Under the pieces are notes generated by a model that worked only from the letters and a program-made list of their open reading frames with translations, made no database searches and was not told where the DNA came from. A program made the translations under genes and the position numbers. From Flavobacterium shii (GTDB lineage Bacteria > Bacteroidota > Bacteroidia > Flavobacteriales > Flavobacteriaceae), in contig NZ_JAOZEW010000019.1 in the NCBI RefSeq assembly GCF_025847235.1, positions 60,641 through 124,640 of the forward strand: a DNA stretch of 64,000 bases. Direction: 5' to 3'. Shown here one piece after another: positions 17,407-26,781 of the stretch. Each line of letters opens with the position of its first letter. Within the stretch, counting starts at the first letter, position 1.

Positions 17407-19908
17407 ATGAAAAGAATAATTGTACTCAGTCTGTTTTTCTTATTCGCATTTGTGAATAGCAATTTTGCGCAAACAAAAGTGAGTGGAATCGTCTTAGATA
17501 AATCCAATCAACCGATTCCGTTTGCAAACGTAGTTTTTAAAGGAACCAATATCGGAATAGTTTCTAATGAAGACGGACGTTTTTATCTGGAATCACCAAA
17601 CACATATACTACAATTATTGTTGCATCGGCAGGTTTTTCAGAGAGAGAAATTACTTTGGAAAAATCAGTTAGTTACAATTTTAAAGTGGTCCTAAACGAA
17701 GCCGAAAGTTTAAATGAAGTAGTAATTTATACCGGTAAAACTTCCAAAAAGAATAATCCTGCACTTGACATTCTTAGAAAAATCTGGGAAAGAAAACGTA
17801 AAAATGGATTATATCAGTTCAAGCAATATCAGATGGAGAAGTACGAAAAAGTGGAATTTGATATGAATACCATTGACAGTGCTTTCATGAAAAATAAGAT
17901 TTTCAAAGGAATGGAGTTCATCTTTAAACAGGTAGATACTTCTAAAATTACAGGGAAAACATATTTGCCTATTTTTATAAATGAAGCTTTGTATGATGTA
18001 TATGGAGATAATAATTTAAAGAAAGTAAAAGAAATAATAAAAGGAAGTAAAACTTCTGGATTTAATAATAATCAGCAAATATTAGCTTTTGTAAAAGACT
18101 TGTATTCTGAGTATAATATTTATGATAATCACCTTACATTCTTTGATAAAAGTTTTACAAGTCCTTTATCTACAACAGGAATCGATGTCTATAATTATGT
18201 TTTAAAAGACAGTACATTTATAGATAATAAATGGTGTTATAATATTGTGTTTTATCCAAGACGTAAAAACGAATTGACTTTTAAAGGAGATTTTTGGGTA
18301 AACGATACCACATTTGCAATCAAGAAAATTAATATGGCAGTTACAAAAAGTGCCAATATTAACTGGGTGAAAGATGTTTATATCGAGCAGGAATTTGATG
18401 TAGTAAGTGATTCTGTTTTTCTTCTTACCCGAGATTATATGATGTCGGATTTTGCTTTAAATAAAAAGGAAAGTTCCAAAGGTGTTTATGGAAAACGAAC
18501 CACATCCTATAGAGATCATAAGTTTAATATAACCAAGCCAGCTGCTTTTTATAAAGAAGAAGTTAATTATATAGATAACGAGGTTTATAATAGACCCGAT
18601 GAATATTGGGAAGAAAACCGATTCGAGAAACTTACCAAAGATGAGCAAGGGGTTTATAAAATGCTTGATACGCTACAAACGGTCAAGAAATTTAAGCAAC
18701 TGTATAACTTGGTTTCGATTCTTGGTAGTGGTTATGTAGGATTTCCAAAGTTTGATTACGGACCTATATTTTCTACATTTGGATATAATGAGGTCGAAGG
18801 AGTCCGAATTCGAGTAGGAGGAAGAACTTATTTTGGACCGAATGATCCATGGCGTTTACAAGCATATACCGCATATGGTTTTGACGATAACAAATTTAAA
18901 TATGGTGTTTCTGGAAAATGGATGATCGATAAAAAGAATCGTATTATTATCTCTGGGGGAAATAGGCGAGATGTAGAACAAATTGGAGCTAGTTTAACAA
19001 CTACAAATGATGTTTTAGGGCGAAGTTTTGCTTCATCGGCTTTATTTACAACGGGAAGCAATGGGAAATTAACCAATATTAATTTAACCAATGTTGCTGC
19101 CGAAATCGAACCGATAAAAAACCTGACATTTCAGGTAGGATTATCGTATCGTACATTAGAGTCGGCTTCAAGTACCTTTAGCTTGGATTATTATACTACA
19201 ATGCCTACTGTTGCAAATCCTGCAGGAGTTGTTGCGGATGCAGTAAAACAATCCGAAGCAAATATCCAGATTGAATACACGCCAAATCGTAAAACAATAG
19301 GTTTTGGTGTTGAAAGAAATAATGTAGATAGTCCGTTTAGTAGGTTCTTTATTAATTATAGCCACGGATTTAAAGGCGTGCTGGATAGCGATTTTAAATA
19401 CGAAAAGATTCAGTTATATTATAAGCAACCTATAATTATTGGGCCTCTGGGACGTACCAATCTTATCTTGGAAACTGGGAAAACATTCGGAACAATCCCA
19501 TTAGGATTAATGAGTGTAATCCCAGGTAACCAGACTTATTTTACAATCGAGAATACATTTAGTAACTTGAATTTTTATGAGTTTGTAACCGATCAATATA
19601 CTACTTTACAATGGGATCATAATTTTGGAGGGCGACTTTTTGCCCGAATTCCATTTATGCGTAAACTTAATTGGAGAGAAATTATTGGTGCAAAAGCTGT
19701 TTATGGAACAATCTCGAATGCAAATAGAGCGATCAATGCTTCGGGTTTACCATACAATGCACCCGAAAACGTATACTGGGAATATAGTGCTGGAATCGGA
19801 AATATATTCAAAGTATTCCGTATCGATTTTTCTTGGAGAGGAAGTTACTTAAATACTCTGGATGCTAATAAATTTGCAGTAAAAGGATCTTTCGGATTTT
19901 ATTTTTAA
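17407..19908 (+). CDS. DUF5686 family outer-membrane protein with carboxypeptidase-like regulatory domain
   Basis: An 833-aa exported protein. The signal peptide MKRIIVLSLFFLFAFVNSNF ends near residue 21. A CarboxypepD_reg-like beta-sandwich (about 24-105) has GIVLDKSNQPIPFANVVFKG. The remainder is the DUF5686 region with alternating aromatic strands that suggest a C-terminal outer-membrane barrel ending in GSFGFYF. The family is widespread in Bacteroidota, usually alone, and its function is unknown. It is TonB-receptor-like only in its N-terminal domain and no plug domain is seen. The gene follows the pdhB terminator immediately, so its promoter must overlap or lie within that short space. 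Confidence 0.85.
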   Translation: MKRIIVLSLFFLFAFVNSNFAQTKVSGIVLDKSNQPIPFANVVFKGTNIGIVSNEDGRFYLESPNTYTTIIVASAGFSEREITLEKSVSYNFKVVLNEAESLNEVVIYTGKTSKKNNPALDILRKIWERKRKNGLYQFKQYQMEKYEKVEFDMNTIDSAFMKNKIFKGMEFIFKQVDTSKITGKTYLPIFINEALYDVYGDNNLKKVKEIIKGSKTSGFNNNQQILAFVKDLYSEYNIYDNHLTFFDKSFTSPLSTTGIDVYNYVLKDSTFIDNKWCYNIVFYPRRKNELTFKGDFWVNDTTFAIKKINMAVTKSANINWVKDVYIEQEFDVVSDSVFLLTRDYMMSDFALNKKESSKGVYGKRTTSYRDHKFNITKPAAFYKEEVNYIDNEVYNRPDEYWEENRFEKLTKDEQGVYKMLDTLQTVKKFKQLYNLVSILGSGYVGFPKFDYGPIFSTFGYNEVEGVRIRVGGRTYFGPNDPWRLQAYTAYGFDDNKFKYGVSGKWMIDKKNRIIISGGNRRDVEQIGASLTTTNDVLGRSFASSALFTTGSNGKLTNINLTNVAAEIEPIKNLTFQVGLSYRTLESASSTFSLDYYTTMPTVANPAGVVADAVKQSEANIQIEYTPNRKTIGFGVERNNVDSPFSRFFINYSHGFKGVLDSDFKYEKIQLYYKQPIIIGPLGRTNLILETGKTFGTIPLGLMSVIPGNQTYFTIENTFSNLNFYEFVTDQYTTLQWDHNFGGRLFARIPFMRKLNWREIIGAKAVYGTISNANRAINASGLPYNAPENVYWEYSAGIGNIFKVFRIDFSWRGSYLNTLDANKFAVKGSFGFYF

Positions 19909-19956
19909 TCATTTAGATTCGCTACTTTCATAATTATAATTAACGAATAATAATCT

Positions 19957-21012
19957 ATGAGTGGAAGCCAGGATGGGAATAAGATGATTTGGACAACTAA
20001 TCTGAGAGTTGTCGCAACAATTAGCGTGATTTTTTTGCATGTTGCATCAGAGATTTTATACCAGTATGGCTGTGTTTCCAATTTTGTTTGGTGGACTGCA
20101 AATGTTTATGATAGCTTAGTGCGTTTTTGTGTGCCAATATTTGTAATGCTCACAGGAGTATTAATGTTAAGCAGAACGTATGAGCTAAATGATTTCTTAA
20201 AGAAAAGATTTTCACGAATAGTTTTACCTTTCTTATTTTGGAGTTTTATTTACGCAATGTTCTCATTAAATGATAAAATTTCAGGAGGTCAGGAAATGTC
20301 TTTCGGAGAAATTATTAAATGGGTATTTGATTTATTAAGAAACGGGAGCTCGTTCCACTTATGGTATATTTATATGATTATTGGCATATATCTCTTTATT
20401 CCAATTATAAGTAAATGGGCTCAGAATGCTACCGAAAAAGAAATTCTATATTTTATATTCATTTGGGGACTTACCCTACTTATTAATGAGCCAATTTTCT
20501 CTGAATTTAGAATTAGGATCGATCTAGCCTATTTTTCGGGATTTATAGGATATGTAGTCTTAGGGTATTATTTATCGATTAAATCATTTACATATAGTAA
20601 AAGAATGCTTAGAATTATTTCTGTCCTTCTTATATTTATAGGTGTTAGTGTTACAATATTTGGGACTTATTATTTAGCAATTATAGATAATAATTTTAAT
20701 GAGTATTTTTATAATTATAGCACTTTAAATGTTTTGATGGTTTCTATCGGGGTATTTCTCTTTTTTAAGAACTTAGAAATCTCTAATTCAATAGTAATAA
20801 AAATCAATAATTTAATTAGTAAATATAGTTATGGGATTTATCTCGTTCATATTTTAATCTTGCGTTTTATGGAAAAAATAATGGGGATAGATTATGATTT
20901 TATACACCCTATATTTGCAATTCCTTTAGCAACTTTAGTTTGTTTATTGATTTCTACTTTGATCATATATTGGATTAATAGATTGCCTTATGGTAAATAT
21001 ATATCAGGATAA
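19957..21012 (+). CDS. Acyltransferase 3 (OafA/WecH-like) membrane protein
   Basis: A 351-aa integral membrane protein with about ten helices. The N-terminal family signature is LRVVATISVIFLHVASEI (about residues 14-31, with the conserved His), followed by VRFCVPIFVMLTGVLML and RFSRIVLPFLFWSFIYA. LWYIYMIIGIYLFIPII in the middle is also typical. Such proteins transfer acetyl or succinyl groups onto sugars of lipopolysaccharide, capsule or peptidoglycan. The acceptor cannot be told here and no glycan locus is adjacent. It lies 48 bp after the DUF5686 gene and may be co-transcribed with it. Confidence 0.88.
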   Translation: MSGSQDGNKMIWTTNLRVVATISVIFLHVASEILYQYGCVSNFVWWTANVYDSLVRFCVPIFVMLTGVLMLSRTYELNDFLKKRFSRIVLPFLFWSFIYAMFSLNDKISGGQEMSFGEIIKWVFDLLRNGSSFHLWYIYMIIGIYLFIPIISKWAQNATEKEILYFIFIWGLTLLINEPIFSEFRIRIDLAYFSGFIGYVVLGYYLSIKSFTYSKRMLRIISVLLIFIGVSVTIFGTYYLAIIDNNFNEYFYNYSTLNVLMVSIGVFLFFKNLEISNSIVIKINNLISKYSYGIYLVHILILRFMEKIMGIDYDFIHPIFAIPLATLVCLLISTLIIYWINRLPYGKYISG

Positions 21013-21065
21013 AGTACTTAAAAGTAAAATGTAAATTGTTTTGTTTAAGCTAAAAAAATCAGGTT

Positions 21066-21665
21066 ATGCAGGAAGCGATCGATTATCTTTCGGAGAAAAA
21101 TCCAATTTTTATGGCTATCATTAAGGAATATGGATTACCGCCAATTCCGAAACGTCCACAAGGCTTCGAAACTTTAGTATTACTTATTCTGGAGCAACAA
21201 GTATCTATAGATTCGGCGAAGGCTACATTTTTAAAAATCAAAGCACATACTATTTGCAATCCCGAAACATTAGCAGTTTTGTCTGATGAAGATTTTCGCG
21301 CATTAGGCGTAAGCCGACAAAAAACAAAATATATTAAAGTACTAGCTTTAGCAATATTAAATGATGAAATCAATATTGAGAGCCTGGCTACGAAATCGGC
21401 AAAACAAGTTAGGGAAGAACTCATAAAATTAAAAGGGATTGGGAATTGGACTATCGATATTTATTTAATGTTCTGTTTGCAAGAACCTGATTTGATCCCT
21501 TTGGGAGATATTGCAGTTGTGAATACAATCAAAGAATTACTTAATATTCACGACAAACAAGAGATGGAAATTCATACTTCACAATGGAGTCCATATCGTT
21601 CTTATGCTACATATTTGCTCTGGCATTATTATTTAAAGAAAAGAAAAAGAACTATTACATATTAA
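21066..21665 (+). CDS. DNA-3-methyladenine glycosylase II family (HhH-GPD)
   Basis: A base-excision repair glycosylase that would remove alkylated purines. It is 199 aa and contains only the HhH-GPD core: FETLVLLILEQQVSIDSA (about 33-50), the helix-hairpin-helix ELIKLKGIGNWTIDIYLMF, and the catalytic Asp in IPLGDIAV about 18 residues later. E. coli AlkA (282 aa) has an extra N-terminal domain that is missing here, as in many compact bacterial AlkA-like enzymes. It lies 53 bp after the acyltransferase gene. Confidence 0.9.
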   Translation: MQEAIDYLSEKNPIFMAIIKEYGLPPIPKRPQGFETLVLLILEQQVSIDSAKATFLKIKAHTICNPETLAVLSDEDFRALGVSRQKTKYIKVLALAILNDEINIESLATKSAKQVREELIKLKGIGNWTIDIYLMFCLQEPDLIPLGDIAVVNTIKELLNIHDKQEMEIHTSQWSPYRSYATYLLWHYYLKKRKRTITY

Positions 21666-21775
21666 TTGCTTGTTTCTTAAAACTTAATGATGATATAACA
21701 GTGTTTTTTTATTGTAAAAAGGGATTGTTTAACTACTTTTGCAATCGAAATTAAGAAAAATAATAAACAATAAAA

Positions 21776-22306
21776 ATGACCGCAGACAAACTAACAACTT
21801 TCGATGTATTAATCGAAATACCAAGAGGAAGCAGAAATAAATACGAGTACGATTTTGAAATAAAAAGAATGCGTTTCGACAGAATGTTGTTCTCTTCAAT
21901 GATGTATCCTGCCGATTACGGATTTATTCCTGAAACTTTGGCTCTTGATGGTGATCCATTGGATGTATTGGTTTTGGTAAATGAACCAACTTTTCCTGGA
22001 TGTGTTATGGAAGTAAAACCAATCGGTGTTTTCCATATGGCAGATGATAAAGGACCAGATGAAAAAATTATTTGTGTACCAGTTTCTGATCCAATTTGGA
22101 ATTCATTAGAAAACCTTTCGGATATTAATCCACACTTACTAAAAGAAATCGAGCATTTCTTTCAAGTTTATAAAGATTTAGAAAACAAGAAAGTAGATGT
22201 TGGTGGTTGGGGAGATGTAACAGAAGCATTTGCTATTATAGCAGAATGTACAAAACGTTTCAACGATATCGAGAATAAACCAGAAGGATTATTTAGTATT
22301 AAATAA
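21776..22306 (+). CDS. ppa: Inorganic pyrophosphatase (soluble, family I)
   Basis: Hydrolyses pyrophosphate to phosphate in the cytoplasm. It is 176 aa, the E. coli size class. IEIPRGSRNKYEYD (about residues 13-26), PADYGFIPET and the metal-binding signature DGDPLDVLVL (about 61-70) are present. It is directly upstream of a membrane pyrophosphatase gene, with a terminator-like hairpin between them, so this organism makes both a heat-releasing and an ion-pumping pyrophosphatase from neighbouring genes. Confidence 0.97.
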   Translation: MTADKLTTFDVLIEIPRGSRNKYEYDFEIKRMRFDRMLFSSMMYPADYGFIPETLALDGDPLDVLVLVNEPTFPGCVMEVKPIGVFHMADDKGPDEKIICVPVSDPIWNSLENLSDINPHLLKEIEHFFQVYKDLENKKVDVGGWGDVTEAFAIIAECTKRFNDIENKPEGLFSIK

Positions 22307-22326
22307 TTTTACCCTGTATATTTTAT

Positions 22327-22364
22327 AAAAAAAGCAATATTCTGTTAAGAGTATTGCTTTTTTG
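22327..22364 (+). terminator. Terminator after ppa
   Basis: AAAAGCAATAT...AGTATTGCTTTT forms a 9-10-bp stem followed by a T run, 25 bp after the ppa stop. Confidence 0.75.
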
Positions 22365-22417
22365 TTTAAATTCGTTTTGTTACAGTATTAATATTAACCA
22401 AAATACCATTAAAAATT

Positions 22418-25006
22418 ATGAATGCATTTATGATTTATTTGCCAATTGTTATGGCAATTATAGGATTACTTTTCATGGCAATAAAAAGGACTTGGGTGTT
22501 AAAACAAGACGCTGGTGATGGCAAGATGAAAGCCATTTCAGACTATATTTACGAAGGAGCATTAGCTTTCCTGAAAGCCGAGTATCGATTGCTTACCTTT
22601 TTTGTAATTGGAGCAAGTATTGTTTTGGCGGGAATTTCATTTATAGTTCCCACTACACATATATTAATAGTTGTAGCTTTTATTTTCGGAGCATTTTTCT
22701 CGGCATTAGCAGGAAATATGGGAATGAAAATAGCAACAAAAACAAATGTTAGAACAACGCAAGCGGCAAGAACCAGTTTGCCACAAGCATTAAAAGTATC
22801 TTTCGGCGGTGGAACCGTTATGGGATTAGGAGTAGCCGGATTAGCCGTTTTAGGGTTGACCGGTTTTTTTATAGTATTTTTTCATGTATTTATGAATGGG
22901 GTTTGGCAAGGAGCAATTATAGATGGTGTTTCTAGAACTCCATCAGAATTAATGACAATTGTTTTAGAAACTTTAGCGGGGTTTTCACTTGGCGCAGAAT
23001 CAATCGCATTGTTTGCAAGAGTTGGTGGAGGTATATATACTAAAGCCGCCGATGTAGGTGCCGATTTAGTTGGTAAAGTCGAAGCAGGAATCCCAGAAGA
23101 TGATCCGCGTAATCCAGCTACAATTGCCGATAATGTTGGAGATAATGTTGGAGATGTTGCGGGTATGGGAGCCGATTTATTTGGGTCGTATGTTGCAACA
23201 GTTTTGGCAGCAATGGTTCTTGGGAATTATGTTATAAAAGATATGGGTGGAAACATTCAGGATGCTTTTGGCGGAATTGGACCTATTTTGTTACCAATGG
23301 CAATTGCTGGTTTCGGAATTTTATTCTCTATTATAGGAACAACATTAGTAAAAATTTCTGATGATAATGCAAAGGAAGCACAAGTGCAAAAAGCATTGAA
23401 TATAGGAAACTGGGTTTCGATTGTTTTAACAGCAATTGCATGTTTCTTTTTAGTACGTTATATGTTGCCGGAAACGATGACAATGAATTTCTTTGGAGAA
23501 GGTTCTAAGGATATTTCTTCAATCCGTGTATTTTATGCTACTATAGTTGGATTAATTGTAGGTGGAGCTATTTCTTCAGTTACCGAATATTATACAGGAT
23601 TGGGAACAAAACCAGTAATGGCAATTGTACAAAAATCAAGTACTGGTGCCGGAACTAACGTGATTGCAGGATTGGCAACAGGGATGATTTCTACATTTCC
23701 AACTGTGCTTTTATTTGCTGCTGCAATTTGGATTTCTTATGCATTAGCTGGATTTTACGGAGTAGCATTGGCAGCATCGGCAATGATGGCAACAACAGCA
23801 ATGCAATTGGCAATTGATGCTTTTGGACCAATATCCGATAATGCAGGTGGAATTGCCGAAATGAGCGAATTACCAAAAGAAGTTCGTACTAGAACAGATA
23901 TTCTGGATTCAGTAGGAAATACTACAGCAGCTACAGGAAAAGGATTTGCGATTGCTTCGGCTGCATTAACTTCATTGGCATTGTTTGCAGCGTATGTAAC
24001 CTTTACAGGAATTGACGGAATCAATATTTTTAAAGCACCGGTTTTAGCAATGCTTTTTGTGGGAGGAATGATTCCTGTAGTTTTCTCTGCCTTGGCTATG
24101 AATTCTGTAGGGAAAGCTGCGATGGATATGGTTTATGAAGTACGTCGCCAGTTTAGAGAAATTCCGGGAATTATGGAAGGAACAGGAAAGCCGGAATATG
24201 CAAAATGTGTAGATATTTCTACGAAAGCCGCTTTACGCGAAATGATGCTTCCAGGGATCTTAACCATAGGTTTTCCTATTGCTATTGTACTTCTTGGAAA
24301 ATTGGTTTACGGAAGTAACAACCAGTTAATCGCCGAAATGTTGGGTGGTTATATGGCAGGAGTTACTGTTTCGGGTGTTCTTTGGGCTGTTTTCCAGAAT
24401 AATGCAGGAGGAGCTTGGGACAATGCAAAAAAATCTTTTGAGGCAGGAGTGCTTATTAATGGAGAAATGACCTATAAAGGCTCAGATGCGCATAAAGCAG
24501 CGGTGACAGGAGATACGGTTGGAGATCCGTTTAAGGATACATCCGGACCATCGATGAATATTTTAATAAAACTAACTTGCTTAATTGGGTTGGTTATTGC
24601 GCCAATATTAGGCGAAGGACATTCAGCCTCGGGAGGAATGAACGAAGGTGGTTCTTGTTGTGCTAAAACCGAAATGCATGGAGGACATTCTAAATGTGAT
24701 ATGTCCAAAATGGCAACTATGACAAGAGAGGAATGTGCACAAATGTGTAAAGATAAAGGGTGTAGTCCAGAAGAGACCGCAAAATGTTTAGCAAATTATG
24801 ATGTAAACGGGAAGTACCTTCATAAAAAAACAGATTGTTTTGATACAACCAAATATACCAAAGCAGAAGCAGTGCGTGTAGAAATTATAAACGTGAATGG
24901 TCAGGTTGTAGGAACGGTTACAACTACTACAAATGGTAAAGTAGATACCAAAATTTTTAAAGGCACAGCAGATGAGGTTAATGCTCAAATTGAAGCTTTG
25001 AAATAA
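22418..25006 (+). CDS. hppA: Membrane ion-translocating pyrophosphatase with a Cys-rich C-terminal extension
   Basis: Couples pyrophosphate hydrolysis to Na+ and/or H+ pumping across the inner membrane. About 16 helices span residues 1-730. The substrate site DDPRNPATIADNVGDNVGDV and its second-half counterpart AFGPISDNAGGIAEMS are intact. GNTTAATGKGFAIASAALTS, near residue 505, has Ala where K+-independent enzymes have Lys, so a K+-dependent, probably Na+-pumping type is inferred. Unusual is a tail of about 130 residues after the last helix, with eleven Cys and several His/Met (GGSCCAKTEMHGGHSKCDMS, REECAQMCKDKGCSPEETAK), then a small domain ending DEVNAQIEALK. In this family the C-terminus faces outward, so the tail is probably periplasmic. 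Confidence 0.94.
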   Translation: MNAFMIYLPIVMAIIGLLFMAIKRTWVLKQDAGDGKMKAISDYIYEGALAFLKAEYRLLTFFVIGASIVLAGISFIVPTTHILIVVAFIFGAFFSALAGNMGMKIATKTNVRTTQAARTSLPQALKVSFGGGTVMGLGVAGLAVLGLTGFFIVFFHVFMNGVWQGAIIDGVSRTPSELMTIVLETLAGFSLGAESIALFARVGGGIYTKAADVGADLVGKVEAGIPEDDPRNPATIADNVGDNVGDVAGMGADLFGSYVATVLAAMVLGNYVIKDMGGNIQDAFGGIGPILLPMAIAGFGILFSIIGTTLVKISDDNAKEAQVQKALNIGNWVSIVLTAIACFFLVRYMLPETMTMNFFGEGSKDISSIRVFYATIVGLIVGGAISSVTEYYTGLGTKPVMAIVQKSSTGAGTNVIAGLATGMISTFPTVLLFAAAIWISYALAGFYGVALAASAMMATTAMQLAIDAFGPISDNAGGIAEMSELPKEVRTRTDILDSVGNTTAATGKGFAIASAALTSLALFAAYVTFTGIDGINIFKAPVLAMLFVGGMIPVVFSALAMNSVGKAAMDMVYEVRRQFREIPGIMEGTGKPEYAKCVDISTKAALREMMLPGILTIGFPIAIVLLGKLVYGSNNQLIAEMLGGYMAGVTVSGVLWAVFQNNAGGAWDNAKKSFEAGVLINGEMTYKGSDAHKAAVTGDTVGDPFKDTSGPSMNILIKLTCLIGLVIAPILGEGHSASGGMNEGGSCCAKTEMHGGHSKCDMSKMATMTREECAQMCKDKGCSPEETAKCLANYDVNGKYLHKKTDCFDTTKYTKAEAVRVEIINVNGQVVGTVTTTTNGKVDTKIFKGTADEVNAQIEALK

Positions 25007-25048
25007 GTAAATAATTTAACAACTTCACAAAGTTTTAATGATAGAAAC

Positions 25049-25084
25049 AAAAATGCCTCTAAAATATTTAGAGGCATTTTTTTA
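25049..25084. terminator. Bidirectional terminator after hppA / dNK
   Basis: AAATGCCTCT and AGAGGCATTT form a 10-bp stem with a T run on the plus side and an A run on the other, between converging genes. Confidence 0.85.
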
Positions 25085-25110
25085 TTCGTGTAAATTTGTG
25101 GAATTCGTGT

Positions 25111-25725
25111 TTAAAATAATCCGTTTAGTTCGGCATCAATTCTATTAATAATCTCTCCTAAATCTTCAGGATTATCTACAAAGTTTATATTATCAACATC
25201 AATAATTAATAATTTTCCCTTCGTGTATGTTTGAACCCAAGCTTCATAACGTTCATTCAAACGGCTTAAATAATCAATAGAAATAGTGTTTTCGTATTCG
25301 CGACCGCGTTTATGGATTTGTCCTACCAAGTTTGGAATAGAACTACGTAAGTAAATTAATAAATCGGGTGGTTTTACCAATGTTTCCATTAGTTCAAATA
25401 AAGACGTGTAATTTTGGAAATCACGACTTGTCATTAAACCCATAGAATATAAGTTGGGAGCAAAAATATAAGCATCTTCATAAATGGTTCTATCCTGAAT
25501 AACTTTTTTACCACTTTCGCGAATTTGTTGCACTTGACGAAACCTGCTGTTTAAGAAATAAATCTGCAAATTAAATGACCAACGTTCCATTTGATGGTAA
25601 AAATCATCCAAATATGGATTGTCGACTACATCTTCAAAATGGGGTTCCCACTTGAAATGTTTAGCCAGTAATTTGGTTAAAGTAGTTTTCCCTGCGCCTA
25701 TGTTTCCTGCTATTGCTATGTGCAT
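25111..25725 (-). CDS. Deoxynucleoside kinase (dAK/dGK family)
   Basis: Phosphorylates deoxynucleosides for salvage. It is 204 aa. The P-loop GNIGAGKTT is at residues 7-15, FEDVVDNPYLDDFYHQ is the substrate-pocket region, the DRS-like catalytic motif is DRTIYEDAYIF (about 77-87), and the lid is near QIHKRGREYE. Specificity (dA, dG or dC) cannot be decided. Its start codon overlaps the stop of the upstream gene by one base, so the two are co-translated from one mRNA. The alternative name is deoxyadenosine kinase. Confidence 0.9.
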   Translation of the reverse strand: MHIAIAGNIGAGKTTLTKLLAKHFKWEPHFEDVVDNPYLDDFYHQMERWSFNLQIYFLNSRFRQVQQIRESGKKVIQDRTIYEDAYIFAPNLYSMGLMTSRDFQNYTSLFELMETLVKPPDLLIYLRSSIPNLVGQIHKRGREYENTISIDYLSRLNERYEAWVQTYTKGKLLIIDVDNINFVDNPEDLGEIINRIDAELNGLF

Positions 25726-26528
25726 TACGGTATTATGATTTTATAATTTGTAATTCCTCCTGATGTAAAAATAGATAAAATTTGGTCTTTGTAATAGAAA
25801 TTGGTAAACGTTTTTTCTGAAACTTCAATTTGTGATGGATCTCCCGATTCCGGTTTACTGATGTCTTTAAAAAACAACAAATTACCTTTCTTGAAAACAT
25901 ACATATGATTGTTAAGTAACGTTATGGTATCAAAATCCAATACTTTTCCCAGTGTACTTATTTTTCCAAAAATGTCACAAGAGAACCAGTTGTTTTTATC
26001 ATCTATCCAATAAAAAACGTTGAAATTGGATTGATAGTATTTGATGTTTCCGGAAATAGGTGTTGAGACAGTTTTGTACTCATTTTTTAAGTAATCATAA
26101 AGCCCGATTTGTAGGTTTAATGTATTGTAAACCCAAAGCTGATTCTGGGAAGCAATGCCAATTCCTGATGCAAGAATCGGTGTTGTGTTTTTTGAAAAAT
26201 TAATTCTGTTTACTTCATTAAATTGATTATCGAGCAGAATTACAGTATTGAAATCTTCGTAAAATAAAACAATTTTTAGAGGGTTTTCTAAGTCAACTTT
26301 TGCAATTTTTCCTAATGAGATGTTTTTATATTCATAGGCATCTTTCCCGTTTGTTTTAATGATAATGTTGTTTTTTATCAAATAGGCAAAACCAAAAGAA
26401 TCGGTCCCTAAAAACTGATCGGCATCAAGAGTTATACTGTTTATCGTTGTGATTGGTAACTTATTGTTTTGAGATAAAACAGTTGAAAATGAGCTGATAA
26501 TAATCAAAAATATTAATTTTTTATACAT
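25725..26528 (-). CDS. Exported protein of unknown function, possibly a propeller
   Basis: A 267-aa protein with the signal peptide MYKKLIFLIIISSFSTVLSQ. The mature part is a run of short beta-strand-rich units with repeating aromatic and Asp/Asn turns (ASGIGIASQNQLWVYNTLN, NNHMYVFKKGNLLFFKDI), which suggests a beta-propeller-like fold. I cannot name a family. The stop overlaps the start of the deoxynucleoside kinase by one base, so they form a two-gene operon, but a functional link is not evident. Confidence 0.7.
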   Translation of the reverse strand: MYKKLIFLIIISSFSTVLSQNNKLPITTINSITLDADQFLGTDSFGFAYLIKNNIIIKTNGKDAYEYKNISLGKIAKVDLENPLKIVLFYEDFNTVILLDNQFNEVNRINFSKNTTPILASGIGIASQNQLWVYNTLNLQIGLYDYLKNEYKTVSTPISGNIKYYQSNFNVFYWIDDKNNWFSCDIFGKISTLGKVLDFDTITLLNNHMYVFKKGNLLFFKDISKPESGDPSQIEVSEKTFTNFYYKDQILSIFTSGGITNYKIIIP

Positions 26529-26781
26529 TGTTGTTTTAGTTTTAATAGCTCTGATTTTGAACTGACCAAATTACAAAAAAACTCAATTGCTATTTGCTTT
26601 AGCATAATTATTTGGATTATAAACGAATACAGAACAGGTTTTTTTAGAACTATCTTATTTAAAGACACATCTGTCTATCGATTTGAGCAGTTGATATATT
26701 AGTTTTTTTAAGCTTTGAAATTAGTAATAGTTTTGATCTAATAATCTAAAAATTAGACTGAACCATTTTAAAAATAAAGCT

